Shown piece by piece: positions 1-14,742 of a stretch of DNA of 64,000 nt. The first letter of the stretch is position 1, and every line of letters starts with the position of its first letter. Below the pieces are notes generated by a model. It did not search any database, had not been told where the DNA came from, and was given only the letters and a program-made list of their open reading frames with translations. A program made the position numbers and the translations under genes. The stretch spans positions 437,829 through 501,828 of the forward strand of contig CH002357.1 in assembly GCA_000149265.1 (NCBI GenBank), given 5' to 3'. Origin of the DNA: Ciona savignyi (Eukaryota > Chordata > Ascidiacea > Phlebobranchia > Cionidae).

Positions 1-267
1 TGGTACGGAAGTGACGCGACAATTGGAAAATATGTTTCGTGTCCATTCCTACGAGCTTAGCATCAAACCCTGGAATCAAGGTATGTGCTTTACCTAAAAA
101 ATGTAGCGATTTCACTATGATATATAAACACCCATCAATTTTGCTATGAAGAGTAGGGGCCCCGCCATCACATTTCTAATTGGGCCCCGCGGTTCCTAGC
201 ACCGGGCCTGGTATTGACATACTAGTACAAAAGTCTAGGTTATACTACTCATTTATTACTTATACAG

Positions 268-645
268 GAATTCACATTTAAATGTAAAGGTGTTGTGGCT
301 GCCTATGACACACAACACAGCAGTTACGCAAGTGCTTTAAAGTACAGAGGGGATGATGGGAGTGTGCACAAGCTTTTAGATGGAGAGGCAGCTTACTATA
401 TTAGCCATGACGGATGTCAAGTAAGTATTTCAGTTCTATAACAAAAGTAAAATGCATTCAATTTTACGTCATTCATACATTTAAAATTTAATTTTACACA
501 GTTCAGGACAATGGTTGATGCAGAGACCCAGTTCACGATTAGGACTACCGATCTTACTCTACTACCTGTGCGTGACTTTTCTGTGGCTAATGTAAATCGA
601 TTTAGTAAGTTTGGACTTGATATTGGAAATGTATGCTATCTCTGA
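268..645 (+). CDS. 3' exons of an unidentified protein (partial)
   Basis: I do not recognise this protein. Two exons are well supported: 268-420 (51 codons, preceded by ATACAG, followed by GTAAGT) and 502-645 (after TTTTACACAG), both in phase 0 and ending at TGA 643-645. The peptide begins EFTFKCKGVVAAYDTQ and continues with QFRTMVDAETQFTIRTT and LTLLPVRDFSV. It has three cysteines and no obvious membrane segment. A GTAAGT at 605 could instead be a donor, so the last 13 codons may be intron. Bases 61-80 (or a little more) look like a preceding exon ending at the GTATGT donor at 81; its frame is compatible only if the exon starts after the in-frame TGA at 12-14. The 5' part lies outside the window. 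Confidence 0.5.
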
Positions 646-1748
646 CACTTAATGTTAAAAAATTGTCAAGAAAGTTGACCATCTAAGAAAACTTAAGGGG
701 TTGCAATGAGTAAGCGAACAAATTGTAGGGTCCCTTTTATGGGTGGAACAACCTAGAGATATTATTTTTAATGAGACGGGATAAAGTATAAATTTATTAA
801 CAAAAAAGGAAGTTTTCTTCTCATTTCCAATTAACACTGTGGTCCTTGCAAATCGAGTTCAATTTTGATTTCATTGAAGTTGTATTGTAGTGACATTAGA
901 AAAATATAATGTGATACATGCACTGTGTCAATAAACTAACGCAATATTTCAAACCTTTAAATGATGCATAAATTTCACATCCGTACTGCAGAATATAAAA
1001 GATTAAAAGCACCCCTAACAGCCTAACCGAGTTGAATATTGGTAAAATACCTAAGTCCTTTATGGTGTTTTGTTTGCAACCTATACATCAATCAGTTGTG
1101 TATAAAATTTGTACCTAATCAAATTATAAATGTTCGCAACGATTGTTTTAATATACACTACTTTTGCGGTTTTCACAGTGACCAAGTAGTAAATTCTAGC
1201 CTTAGGTGTTTTAAATTAAAATTGAGTGTACATGCATTATTATGTTACCAAATGGCTTCGCACACACATGCATGATGTAGTGTACAGGCTTCGACTATAT
1301 AGGCTCCTTTAAACAACTTTATTGCATTGTTGTTGTTTTTTTTTAATTTTTGGCCTAACGTAAATTATTATTCTTTTCTTTCATCCTTCCGCCTCATTTC
1401 TTGATTTCTTTCAGCATAAGTTTCGTTTTGCATAATAACTTTTCAATGCACATTAACTATCATTGTTGTAAAATACACATTTAGATATTTGTGGTTGTTT
1501 TGTTTCATTAAATCTGGAACTATAGGATAAAGCAATAGTCGTCAATAAACTAAAGATTTATTAAAAAAATAATTGAATGCGTTGAAGGCCGACTTTTCCA
1601 CCATTAGGTAACATCTTAAGGTGTGCGATTGTGGTACAACAAGCTTTATTAAACTTGTATGTGACGAAACAAACAAGCGAATAGTTGGTGGTTTCGTGTG
1701 AAATTGACTGTTGTTCTTTTGGCGCAGCAATCAATAGAACAAGTTGAT
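646..1748. other. intergenic, AT-rich, no gene seen
   Basis: Short open frames here (for example 1039-1275) have no splice partners, no recognisable motif and a composition like the surrounding AT-rich DNA. The stretch probably holds the 3' UTR of the upstream gene and the promoter of the FAM187-like gene. Confidence 0.6.
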
Positions 1749-4683
1749 ATGTTGCTGATTAGTGCTGTTTTATTCATAATATTGGTAGCCTTTCCACCAA
1801 CCAAAGGGAAATTGGCAAAGGTGGATATACCACAAGGTATGAATGTAACATTGTTAGATTTTTTTGTTAATGAAGAATTGGCCCTATTTTGCCAGTTAGG
1901 AGTTCAAAATGCATCGCTTTTACAATGGAGGTTTTACAGGTAGGAAAGTTGAAAGTTTGATGTGTATTGAAATATTCTTTGGAAGTTAAAATGGTTTGAT
2001 ATTGGTTATTTAGTTACAAGGACGCCGTTCGCCGACAATACCTCCCAGATAATGAAAAATATCCAACCGTAGAAGTGTCAAACGTGAACTCCAATTCAAT
2101 TTTGCGTATATCCCCACTTGTCCTTGGCGATGCAGGTAGCCTGTATGTGATACTGAAACCACTATGAAATTTCCTTGAGATTGTGTTTTCTTTGTCCGAA
2201 AGTGCCATGATGCCGGTGATTTAAACAGGAAGATACGATTGTTTGGTTGGTAAGATTATGATGGCTTCATGGCGAGTGAGTCTTCGTACAGTAGAGTCCA
2301 TGCGGTATATTTTGAAAGCGAGAGGACAGACACCACGAGACCCCACGGTACGAATAAATTATGCAGACCGTGGCTTTCAAACATAAAAAACGTTTAAATA
2401 TCCTTAACAAAATCAAACTTGCCAACCATCCATTTTTTGCCTCGATATACAGATTCTATACTAAAATATAGGATATTCATGTTATATCCTTATTAATGGG
2501 AAAACACATAAAATTTATCAAACAGGCAATCGTCAGATTATTTCACTTGTACGATAGTCTGGTCCACCGTCGGATTATAGCCGAGTTGTTAGAGTTTAAT
2601 GAATATGATTGATTGACTTTGCCCATAGATAAAACCGTCTAGCGGCTGGTTTTAATCCCATAACCAATCGACTGCCTGCAGACTGTCGATTATTAACGTT
2701 TAAGCTATCAGACTATATGTTTATTTTTTCAGATAATTCGAGATAAAAGTATTGGGTTACACTGGACTGCTTGGACCGACTGTGACGGTTGTGCTGGAAA
2801 CGGTGAGCGTAAAAGGTAAATAATTTGCTATTCGATGACCATATAAATATAAAAAACTATACATAATGGTCTAATTCTGTTCTTAAACTAGATTTTCCAC
2901 ATTATTATAAGCTGTATTATGACAATGTGCTATTAGAGGACAATTCGACAGAATCCACAAGTTATGTAATATCACCAATAATGTTAAAATACAATGAAAT
3001 TAAAGAATAGTGGGTTCCTCACAGGAACGAGGTAGTAATTCGATCCAACCTGACCACCTCGATTTAAACGCCTTGCAATTATTTGCAACAAAAAACTAAA
3101 CATCGTTTAACAGAAATCACTTTGCCATAAAATTTACAAGTTGTCATTTTGATAGAATTCCCCAACTCGCCCTTCGGATGTAATTTAACTCCAGTTTGTA
3201 AAACTTAACCTTACCTTAACCCTGTGTCGATTTTTTAATCAATGTCAATTAAATCGATCAGCCAATCGGCATGTTAAAATGGTTATTTAATCTGCTGTCG
3301 ATATTATACAGTGGCAACTTAATTTAGACAAATTGTCGGTACGGCAAGTTTATTTTAGAGATTTGTCCGTTTATATATATATATATTATACACAGATTCG
3401 GATTTTGTTATGTCAGTTGGGGTAGTGAAACTGCTCATTGCAGTTCGCGTGAGATGCCTGTAATGTTGCGCACTTTAGCTCGAAGTCGAACGGAGGAGCT
3501 ACTCGTAGACGTTTGCTACGATCAGTGCACCGAAGAACTTTGTAAGTATAAATTCCCCAAAATAGTCACCATCGATCACTTCTTTGCATCCTATTTTTGC
3601 AGCACCGCTATTTGTACGCGAACAGCGAATCCAAGTTAAAAACGGCGCCAGTGTTAAATTTTCTTGCCATCAAAACACAAGCACACAGTCTTCTGTAAGA
3701 TGGGAGTTGAACGGAGTCACGTTGAAGCGTAATGATGTTAGTTACGGATACGTCGCTTCGAAGTCTGTGTATGTGTCCAAAGACAACCGCCTCTTCTATA
3801 ATAATATCCATATGCCAAAAGGTGGCTCAATAAGGTAATTAATTAACAGTACTACATTATTTGACTCTTAATCTTAAAAATATAAAGGTATAAGAAACAA
3901 AACTTTGTGCGTGTATTTAACTATGTTAAACTCGTGTGCATTCACTTACATGTTTAATCAAGATTACATTAATTGTGGGCCCATATTATATTATTGCAAA
4001 TTAACGTTATATTCACACAAATGAAATTATGTTCGCCAACGAAATTAGTCTGTATAAGTCGCCAACGAAATTGGTCTGATGTTTTGCTGACAACTGAGTG
4101 ATTTTTTTATTGTAAATATATACTGTATGAGCAGATCTATAAGCTAGAACGCTTAGATCAGGGGTCGGCAACCTGCGGCACCGGAGCCGCATGTGGCTCT
4201 TTCATCCTTCTAATGCGGCTCTTATTAAGAATTAATAAGTTTAATAACCATGCGTCAAGTAAATCAAACAAAAGAACACTCGCGTCTTTATCACACAGTG
4301 TTGTTTTTTTTATTTATTGCAAAAATTATTAGTTTTGCGGCTCCCAGTGATTTTACTTTTGTGGAATATCGGTTAAAAAGGCTCTTTAAATGCAAAAGGT
4401 TGCCGACCCATACTTTAGATCATTTCAAATTATGTATATATTTTAGAGTTTAATTAGGTACGTGTTCTTTGGCAACAGATTTGCTTGTGTTATGAATCGA
4501 AAACGTCGGATTGTTTTTAATCTTGTTGTTGCTCCACTGATCACCATCGACGTAGCAAGTTTCTTAGATCATCTCCATTGGATGGCAATAACGAGCGCGA
4601 TACAGGTAACTGTATTCATGGTGGCATTAACCTTTTATGCCGCTGCGCGATCATTTGCCGACGACATTAGTTTGGATGTATAA
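1749..4683 (+). CDS. FAM187: FAM187-like Ig-domain membrane protein
   Basis: Single-pass membrane protein of 372 aa from seven exons: 1749-1939, 2014-2135, 2229-2347, 2733-2815, 3396-3541, 3603-3834, 4458-4683, all joined in phase. I chose ATG 1749 because it starts directly at a signal peptide (MLLISAVLFIILVAF); an in-frame ATG lies at 1698. The first Ig-like domain ends with the F-strand motif DAGRYDC. Then comes the FAM187 hallmark, a W..W-T-D-C-D-x-C motif (TAWTDCDGC, residues about 153-161) followed by an FGFCY segment and a block PVMLRTLARSRTEELLVDVC. A second Ig-like domain (about 220-320) follows, with a TM helix near the C-terminus (about residues 340-362). From memory of the family, human FAM187A has the same order (CDRC, GLCY, LRTKAR-type block, second Ig, TM). 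TMEM81, a related Ig protein, is part of the sperm-egg fusion complex; the function of FAM187A itself is poorly known. The FAM187 call is firm; A versus B is not resolved. Confidence 0.85.
4161..4409. mobile_element. non-autonomous hAT-type MITE
   Basis: About 249 bp lying inside the last intron of the FAM187-like gene. The left end reads GGGGTCGGCAACCT and the right end AGGTTGCCGACCC, a 13-bp near-perfect terminal inverted repeat. The 8-bp direct repeat TTAGATCA occurs at 4153-4160 and at 4415-4422, separated from the right TIR by only 5 bases, as expected for an 8-bp hAT target duplication. The interior has no transposase ORF and carries repeated CGGCTC blocks. The terminal GGGTCGGCAACC sequence is typical of hAT/Charlie-type elements (family knowledge). 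Confidence 0.75.
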
Positions 4684-6251
4684 TTATGATCTTGTTACAC
4701 AAATTTACAAAGCAACTTTTCTCGGGTTCCCAATTTTTCCTTTTTGACTATTATACATGTTTTTATGTATCTTTTGTTGTTTTTATTAAACAAAAGAGCG
4801 GAATCCTATGATGTTTATCTTCTAAGTAATTTGACGTGACATTAAAGCTACCATGCATGCATATATATTAAATATCACAGTTGAATTAAACAGTTGAAAT
4901 GACTTTAAACGAAACCGCATTTAGCCCTTGGCAGAACTTCGCGGCGTCATGCGCTCAACGTCGTGTAATTAAAATTCGTTCGCTGCTCTGAGTGTCTCTC
5001 CGTGGGGTGCGGTGGGGTCGTCACCCGGGCACGACCCCAGAAAGTGGCGAAACTTCAACCTCACGCCTGTTGTTTATTGCTTAGCGCGGTTCCTCCGTTA
5101 ACCACCGAGGGGACTGCCTTGCTCCTCGCTGCGCTCGCTTTCCCGCGTTCCAGGCCGCCTAATGGGCTTGCGACCTCGCGGTCAAAGCCGAAGCCTTCGC
5201 TCTTGCTTGTGATCTCCCAGCTCGTCGCGCGGAGTGTAATTGTTTAATGGAGAGATATCCGATAGGTATCTATACTTAGATGGCAGTGGCGAGGGAGTTG
5301 CTGAATCCCCAGTGGATCATGCTCCGGTTTGATGCCGTGTTCATAATTTATTACTTCATTGCCTCTAATGAATATCTATCAAGGCGCACTTTTGACCCCA
5401 CTACCTATCCGCAATCCCACATCGGACAAATGCAACAACGCTGCTCAAATTCACACACACTGAAGTCTTCGGGATTAACTGCGTGTATAATAAGGCTCAA
5501 CTGGTGTGAGCGGAGGAACATCTCGCTCTAAAATCTCTCTCTGTTATTTAATAATCTTTTTCGCAATATGGCCCAATCAACCCCAGGCAGTCACGTCATT
5601 GAGTAAATTTTGTTTGATAAATTCAATATGTTTCAGTTTTAGAGGCTGACTCGAAGTCTTATTCAATCAGTCAACCATGAAAGTCAAGATATTAGATTTA
5701 TAATATGATTAGACTGGGCCTATATTTATTTATTTAAACTATATATAAACTAAAAAAAGGTAGGATGGTTAGAAATGTTTATTTTTTTAATTCCACTCAA
5801 ATTCGTTAAACGTATATTCATTTTTGAATCGATTTGGAATTTGCAACCGCGTATAAGTTTTAAAATGGCGGACATACATGAAGAACCTACATTTTTAAAC
5901 AAATATAAACCTACACTGCCTTGTACTATGTTTTAGTGCGAAAGAAACAAAGCTGCCATCGTTTTTGCAAATTCATGTATTAAATAGACTAGCACGCGCT
6001 ATGCGAACTTATAGGAAAAAATACGAAAGTAAACCCACTCGAATACAAAATCTAAGGCAAGGTGAACTTTGCGAAGCAGCACAATAAAGAACTCTGAACT
6101 TATAAACTAAAGATGTGGCTTGCAACCACAGGTGATCAGCAATTTACACAAAACAGTTACAAAGCTCTTGAACTAAATTTACGTATCATTGTTTTATATG
6201 CCACCAGATTGTGTTGGCAATGATTTATGGAGGAAAGAATCACATGCAGCA
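4684..6251. other. intergenic; contains a GC-rich patch
   Basis: No gene could be supported. Bases about 4930-5245 are clearly more GC- and CpG-rich than the flanks and carry an 81-codon open frame (5002-5247) with no known motif. Bases 5245-5530 form a second block with a different composition that resembles neither U1 nor other snRNAs. Both may be old repeat copies. The remainder is AT-rich and holds the 3' flank of the Prrx gene. Confidence 0.4.
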
Positions 6252-9226
<2,975 letters not shown>

Positions 9227-11219
9227 TACCCAAACACCTAGTATTTTTTGTTTTCGCAAAGGTAGTAGGTTAATGCTCCATTTTATTTGCAAATCATTCC
9301 TTAGTACACTTTCTTAAATGCTGCCAGAATTGGACAAGGTTTACAGTTTAAATAATATTAATACATATTATTATAAAAATAAATTGACCCTGTGTTCTAA
9401 ATTACGAAAAATGATTTTTGCATCTTTAACTTTTAGTACACGTTATTACAATGCTGCTAGAACTGCTTAAGGTTATCTTTAAAAATTATGCATACACATC
9501 ATTGTTTTGATCCTGTCTGCTAAATTTCGAATAATGACTTTTGTACCCTTAACTTTCACCGCTGCGATAATTTATTTAATAACAAATCGTAACATATAAC
9601 CAGCAAAGTTATATATACAGCAAGCCACTTTAATGCTGCTCGTTTCGGGAGAAAATCTACTTATGACTTATTATCTATTAATTTGCAAAAGTTCAGCACT
9701 CCCACTTGCCTTTACATTGATCTTACCGAGCCACCGAGCGAACGTTTTACGGGATTCTCTTTTATGTTCCTGACGTATCGCATTCCTACCCGGATTCTCA
9801 CGCCTTCTGAGTAAAGTGGAAGTTAATATTCGATGCAACTTTTTCCCGGGTGCCGCTGAGCGAACTGCGCGTCATACTGTGCTTTGTGACGTTCATGCGT
9901 TAATGGATTTGTCTTAAAGTGTGAGGAAGCCCAAAGGGAATAGCCTTGTAATGTAGAGGATAGCAAAACTTTTGATGGGAATACGACTCTGAGACAACGA
10001 ACAATCTTGTAAGATGTTTTGAGTCAAAAGCCAGTGCAAAATGTAAAATTTTAGCTCGACCGTTCAGTAAAGGAGCATTTTGGCACATATGGGTATTATC
10101 CGTACCATCTTGTATTCGCGTGACCTTGCATCTGTTTTCGCCATTTATTTGGTCGTTTTATATTGGAGTGGTGGTCCTACAATTTTACTTTTAATGAGAT
10201 TTTACATTTTATATCCATTTTATTAACACGCCCTTTGATATTAAAATTTCCTCATTTACTATACGGTTTTACTTTGAACTAAAACAGTATTTAAAATGGC
10301 CGGAAGGTTTCACTTTCATCCAAGATTGGTTGAAAAGAAATTCGTTTCATGAACCGCCAAGCACACCATTAGCTTGCGAGCGAAGTTGACTTCATTTTGA
10401 TGCAAAACAGGCGTCTTCAACAAAAACTAGTTGCCGCTACCCTAAACCCGTATTTGAAGACCGCTTATGATTTAAACTGACGAGTGACGTTCGGATTTTG
10501 AACCTCTTCAGTCAATTATTTAATGAATACAAAATATTGAACCAATGAAAGCAAATGAAAACACCAACGCCAATTCAATCGACTATACGTGCATTTTGCG
10601 GCTACATATCTATTAAGTTTTTTTGTTACAATTGGTAGTATAATTATCTTATATGGACAAGATTCATATCATCATAGTACAAAAACCGTCTATATTTATA
10701 TATATATATATATATTAACATTCATAATTAATTAAAATTGTTTTAAATGCTTGGTTTTAAAATTTTAGTTTAAAACGCAGTTGATTCAATTTGTGTAACT
10801 GGGTTACCCTACCACGTCACACACAGCTCATTCAACGTTGAAAATTCGCTTTGATCTGTTGTGACGGGCAGCATACTGTAGTATTTCGGAGAGTGGCCGC
10901 TTATTGTCAATGTGGTTGACTTAATTGCATAGATGAGTGACGTAAAGACGCAAGCTTGCATTTTCCGTCCTCGCTCATGTATATAGAACTCAGTTTGGCA
11001 CGCGTACGTATAGTTATAATTGCATTGGTGTCTCGAAGCAAGCAATTAAGAACTTACGCGTTGACAAACATTATTCTTTGAAGAGGCAATACGCTTAAGT
11101 AATTCAATTTAATTACTTATCAAAATTTTGGATGTTTTAAACTACATGAAAAGCTAACATGCCCCTTAGGGGCTTTTCTTTTTTATATCTGTACACACTA
11201 CCTAACAATATATATATGT

Positions 11220-11370
11220 TTATAGAAGGCGTATAACCAATTAATGAACCCCTATGCTAGGCGTGATGTGACCAGAGATACCCATTGGTCATTGTTTTTA
11301 AACAGTGTCTTGCTAAGTAGCAATGGTTGTAAATTCCCAATGTTTATACGGTTGGAAGCAGCATGTGCTA
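11220..11370 (+). repeat. dispersed repeat, copy 1 (GTTGGAAGCAGCATGT core)
   Basis: A segment with GCGTATAACCAAT at its left and GGTTGGAAGCAGCATGTGCT at 11350-11369. The same two blocks in the same order and similar spacing recur at 47020-47140, and the core recurs in reverse at 57685-57700, so this is an interspersed repeat family rather than unique sequence. Confidence 0.55.
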
Positions 11371-11650
11371 GGCTGCGCGCCGGCGTTTTTGTTTAGCTGT
11401 AAAGTTTTGTGATTGTAATTTTGTGTTAAAAAGGCACTGCTTGCTTTTTCAAATAAATGTGTTAATTGTGCATCTGCTAGCTGTTTTTGGGAAGAAAAGT
11501 TCCCGATGTACAGAGGGGTATCACCAAAATTTTTAAGTAAAAGTTTTAAGGCTTTTGCGTTTAGGTTGCAGGTCCAAGCTTTAATATTAAATTGTAAAAA
11601 AATCTAAGAATTCCTGTGTCGGGTTTTTTGAGCGATAGCCCTTTTTGTAA

Positions 11651-11725
11651 GGTCAGTTTTTATTGGAGAGATAGGGAGAATAATTGGTTTACACCTCCTT
11701 TATCATGTGTTTAAACAAGTATCTT
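11651..11725 (+). repeat. short repeat pair, copy 1
   Basis: GGTCAGTTTTTATTGGAGAG, then GAGAATAATTGGTT and ATCATGTGTTTAAACAAGT. The same blocks in the same order recur at 13034-13109 with few differences. Confidence 0.6.
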
Positions 11726-12425
11726 GTTTTTAATTTTTGACAATTGGGAATCATGTTCGGAGAATCTTAGTACACTTAACATCACTTTCTTAATAGCATA
11801 ACGTTAGGCATAATGTTAATTATCTTTGATATTTTTTAAAATTTGACCGTTCGCTTGACACTATTTTTTGAATTAAGTTAACCGTCGGTGGGCGCTAGAA
11901 ATCGAGTTTTGTTGCGCCGCTGACTGTTCGAAAGCCAGTTATTTAAATGCCAATAACAAGTATTGAGTGATAAAATATGGGATTCAAATATTGCAACGAA
12001 AGTGCTATAAACGTGTTTTCTTAAAGTATTGCAATTAAAGTGCTACAAACAAGTTTTCTTAAAATATTAATTTAGTTGTGGTCAGCATGATAAAAATATA
12101 ACAAAATTAAATCGATTTGTATCATTTAATTGATGCTGGTTTGACAAAACAGATTTTAAATTTTACAGTCCAGACACATACATAGCCTTTCTCACTACAA
12201 CTTGACGCAGTGCTTATATATATATTAATATATATAACTTTATTTTATTTTCATGGCACAGTGAGCAAAGTGTTTGTAAAAGGTACATGACGGTTTATAA
12301 ATAACGCTGTTCGCACTTTGTACCGGGAAACTCGAATGCACTTTGGCTCCTCACAACCAAAACAAGCATTCGTGGTATCTACATTATATTTGGTTGCTTG
12401 TTCTTTGTCACAGATCAAGATACCA

Positions 12426-14742
12426 TCAGCAACACTTGTATCCTTTTTTATCTCTCGAATCTTCGTAAAGGGTCTGAGATGTCATCGTTTTACGTCTGAT
12501 TTGCGGATTACGTTCATGCGGTTGGGGAATCTTGGAGCAAAAACAACAAGAATATTACCTTACTACACGCCACTTTAACTTGGATTTTGTTACCTAACAC
12601 ACACATATAGATATTACTGTAAGCCATCGAACAAACCGGAAGAAATTACCAATATTTTTTAACAAAAATATTTTAACTAACGAAAAATGTATTTTTTAGA
12701 ATGCAATAAAGCCATAATCAAACAGACATATAGCCTACCTGTTTAAGGATTTTATAAATCAGATTAACGAATACAGTATCCACGTTAATACTTTCTTTTG
12801 CACTTGCTTCGAAAAAAATGTATCCACAATTTTCAGCGAACTAATAAAACAAAACACCATTTAGGCTCAACAATATCACAAACACATTGTACAACAATGT
12901 AGTATTATAAAGGTTAATGCCAGTTTCGAAAATACACAAAAAATACCTTTTATTCGGTTATGTGTCTTTTTAAACGATAATATAATAGGATAGATCCTTG
13001 CTTTTTCAGCAGATTGAAAGAGTTTTTTTTTCGGGTCAGTTTTTATAGGAGAGATAACGAGAATAATTGGTTGAACGCCTGATGTATCATGTGTTTAAAC
13101 AAGTGTGTTTAGGCTATATGATATATTCGGTTATAGATCAATTCCCAAACCAATAATAATACCACCTAGTAACATGTAGGTCATATCCCTTTAAAAAAGA
13201 AATACCCTTACAATAATTGTCCGACGATTATAGCCCACCTAACAAAATGTTTTTGGGGTCCCATGCACAAGAACCTAAAGCCATGAGGGGAGAAACCATA
13301 CTCTAGGTACTAGAGTCTAGGAGGAAGAGTCAGTCTCCACTAAGAGTGTGATGTACAATTCCTTTTATGCTGTCCGGCACATGCCATTAACTAGATTATA
13401 TTTTTATTAATCTTGTCATGGTGTGGTAATCAAAAATTTACCTGGTGTTTTTTTCTCTATTATATAAAAAAATATATATATATATTTTCTTTTACCAAAT
13501 CATTATTTACTTTCAGGACGAGTAAAATGCCTGACTTACATTTCTGGCTTTGTGCGTGTTTACTTGGGCATTTGTTAAATCAGCCTTGTTTCCAACTATC
13601 GCAATTTCAATATCGCTTCGAGAGTACTGAAAATATACAAAAACGTTATTTGTATTTTGATCAGGAAGTAAAACTTCATGCCTACCTCGTCCACGAGCGT
13701 CAGCCATTTGGGTATATTATTAAACGAGTCCGGATTTGTGACGTCGTAAAAAAGGATAATACCACGAGCGTTTCGGTAGTACGCTGTCGTAATGCTATTG
13801 AACCTTTCTTGTCCAGCAGTATCCCTAAAGCAAACGAAATTGAACAATACTATAAAAATCATAAACCCTATTAGTTCGTGGCAGCCTACCATATTTGCAG
13901 TCGTATTCTTGTCTCTCCTACGGTGACTGTCTTGATTCGAAAATCGATTCCTGCAATTGGAAAGCAGAATTAAATCAATCAATAGAAATCGGAAGTATAC
14001 AGCCAAGACACAACTTTCCATATTATGTATATGCATACAACAAATGAGAGATTTCATAAGAAATATCACTCATTACATAAATTTTCAGATATAACCGTCT
14101 AATCAACTGTGGTTTGCATCATTTAAAGTAAATATGTTGAGTTGTTTTAATGCTATTATAATTCCATCTAAGCTTAGACCTATATTTTTTTTAAATAATT
14201 ACGAACCAACTGTCGATTTTGACTCCTCTGGAAAATGATCATCAGTGTATCGTTCAAGGAAGCATGTCTTTCCAACGTTTCTGTCGCCAATTAGAATAAT
14301 TTGCATCTTCAGATCAACAGTTGGGTGTTGGAGAAGAGGAGATGCACTCTCGTTTTCGTTTTCACTAAGAATTTAGTTTTAATGCAATAAAATAATGTTT
14401 TAGGGTGTATTGTACAATACTAAGATTACAGGTTATATATTAAACTGCTCAAATAAGTAATAAGCAAATTATTTTGACACTGGAAAAGATAAAACTATCT
14501 GGTATATCTAATGACGTATAAACAAAAGTATATAAATACAAAAGCGAAACAGACCATTACGTTTTATATGCAAATCTCTTTCTCGGCCTCAAATGCTCTC
14601 TGTTTTGGTCGTCAATCATATTTGGTATTCGTTCTGCAGTACTTTCGGTGCCCACGACTTGGTTTTCAACACCTGTTGTTATCTTTACCTCCGGTACACT
14701 GTCATACTGAGTGCAACAGTGTCTCTGGTCAGTTAAAGACAT
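12426..14742 (-). CDS. RAB12: Rab12 small GTPase
   Basis: Prenylated small GTPase of vesicle traffic (endosome/lysosome functions in vertebrates). The 277-aa model uses seven minus-strand exons: 14742-14561, 14364-14207, 13950-13890, 13824-13686, 13626-13540, 12840-12739, 12530-12426, all in phase. G motifs: GDRNVGKTC (87-95), [20 protein letters not shown] (135-154), NKAD (193-196) and SAK (222-224). The ERFNSIT-AYYR stretch, the D-D-x-F-x-E-x-x-KSTVG effector loop and the FAEN...[13 protein letters not shown] segment fit Rab12 better than other Rabs. The C-terminus ends KCC, a double geranylgeranylation signal. The N-terminal 80 residues before the G domain are an extension also seen, at shorter length, in vertebrate Rab12. 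The G1 loop ends GKTC where Rabs usually have GKTS/T. The intron 2 donor is GTTCGT, weak but in phase. ATG 14742 is the first in-frame ATG of the first exon. Confidence 0.92.
13034..13109 (+). repeat. short repeat pair, copy 2
   Basis: Second copy of the block set described at 11651-11725 (GGTCAGTTTTTAT, GAGAATAATTGGTT, ATCATGTGTTTAAACAAGT). It lies inside an intron of Rab12, between its fifth and sixth coding exons, in the same orientation as copy 1 and 1.38 kb from it. Confidence 0.6.

Larger units (their letters stand above)
9227..12425. other. intergenic: Prrx 5' flank and Rab12 3' flank
   Basis: About 3.2 kb with no gene I can support. It should contain the Prrx promoter and any upstream enhancers. 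It also holds an (AT)n run near 10695-10716 and one near 12216-12236, a GCCCCTTAGGGGC palindrome near 11161, and the dispersed repeats listed separately at 11220-11370 and 11651-11725. Confidence 0.55.

Noticed and set aside
5002-5247. 81-codon frame in the GC-rich patch
   Set aside because: Open because of high GC; no motif, no splice partner, and internal composition like a repeat.
5270-5330. possible U1 snRNA-like start (ATACTTAxxTGGCAG)
   Set aside because: Similarity ends after about 15 bases; the following sequence does not fit the U1 stem-loops or the Sm site.
11161-11172. GCCCCTTAGGGGC palindrome as a histone-type 3' stem-loop
   Set aside because: Sequence differs from the histone stem-loop consensus and no histone gene lies nearby.
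13413-13874. 153-codon + strand open frame
   Set aside because: It is antisense to two Rab12 exons whose protein motifs and splice phases are unmistakable; the + frame has no family motif.
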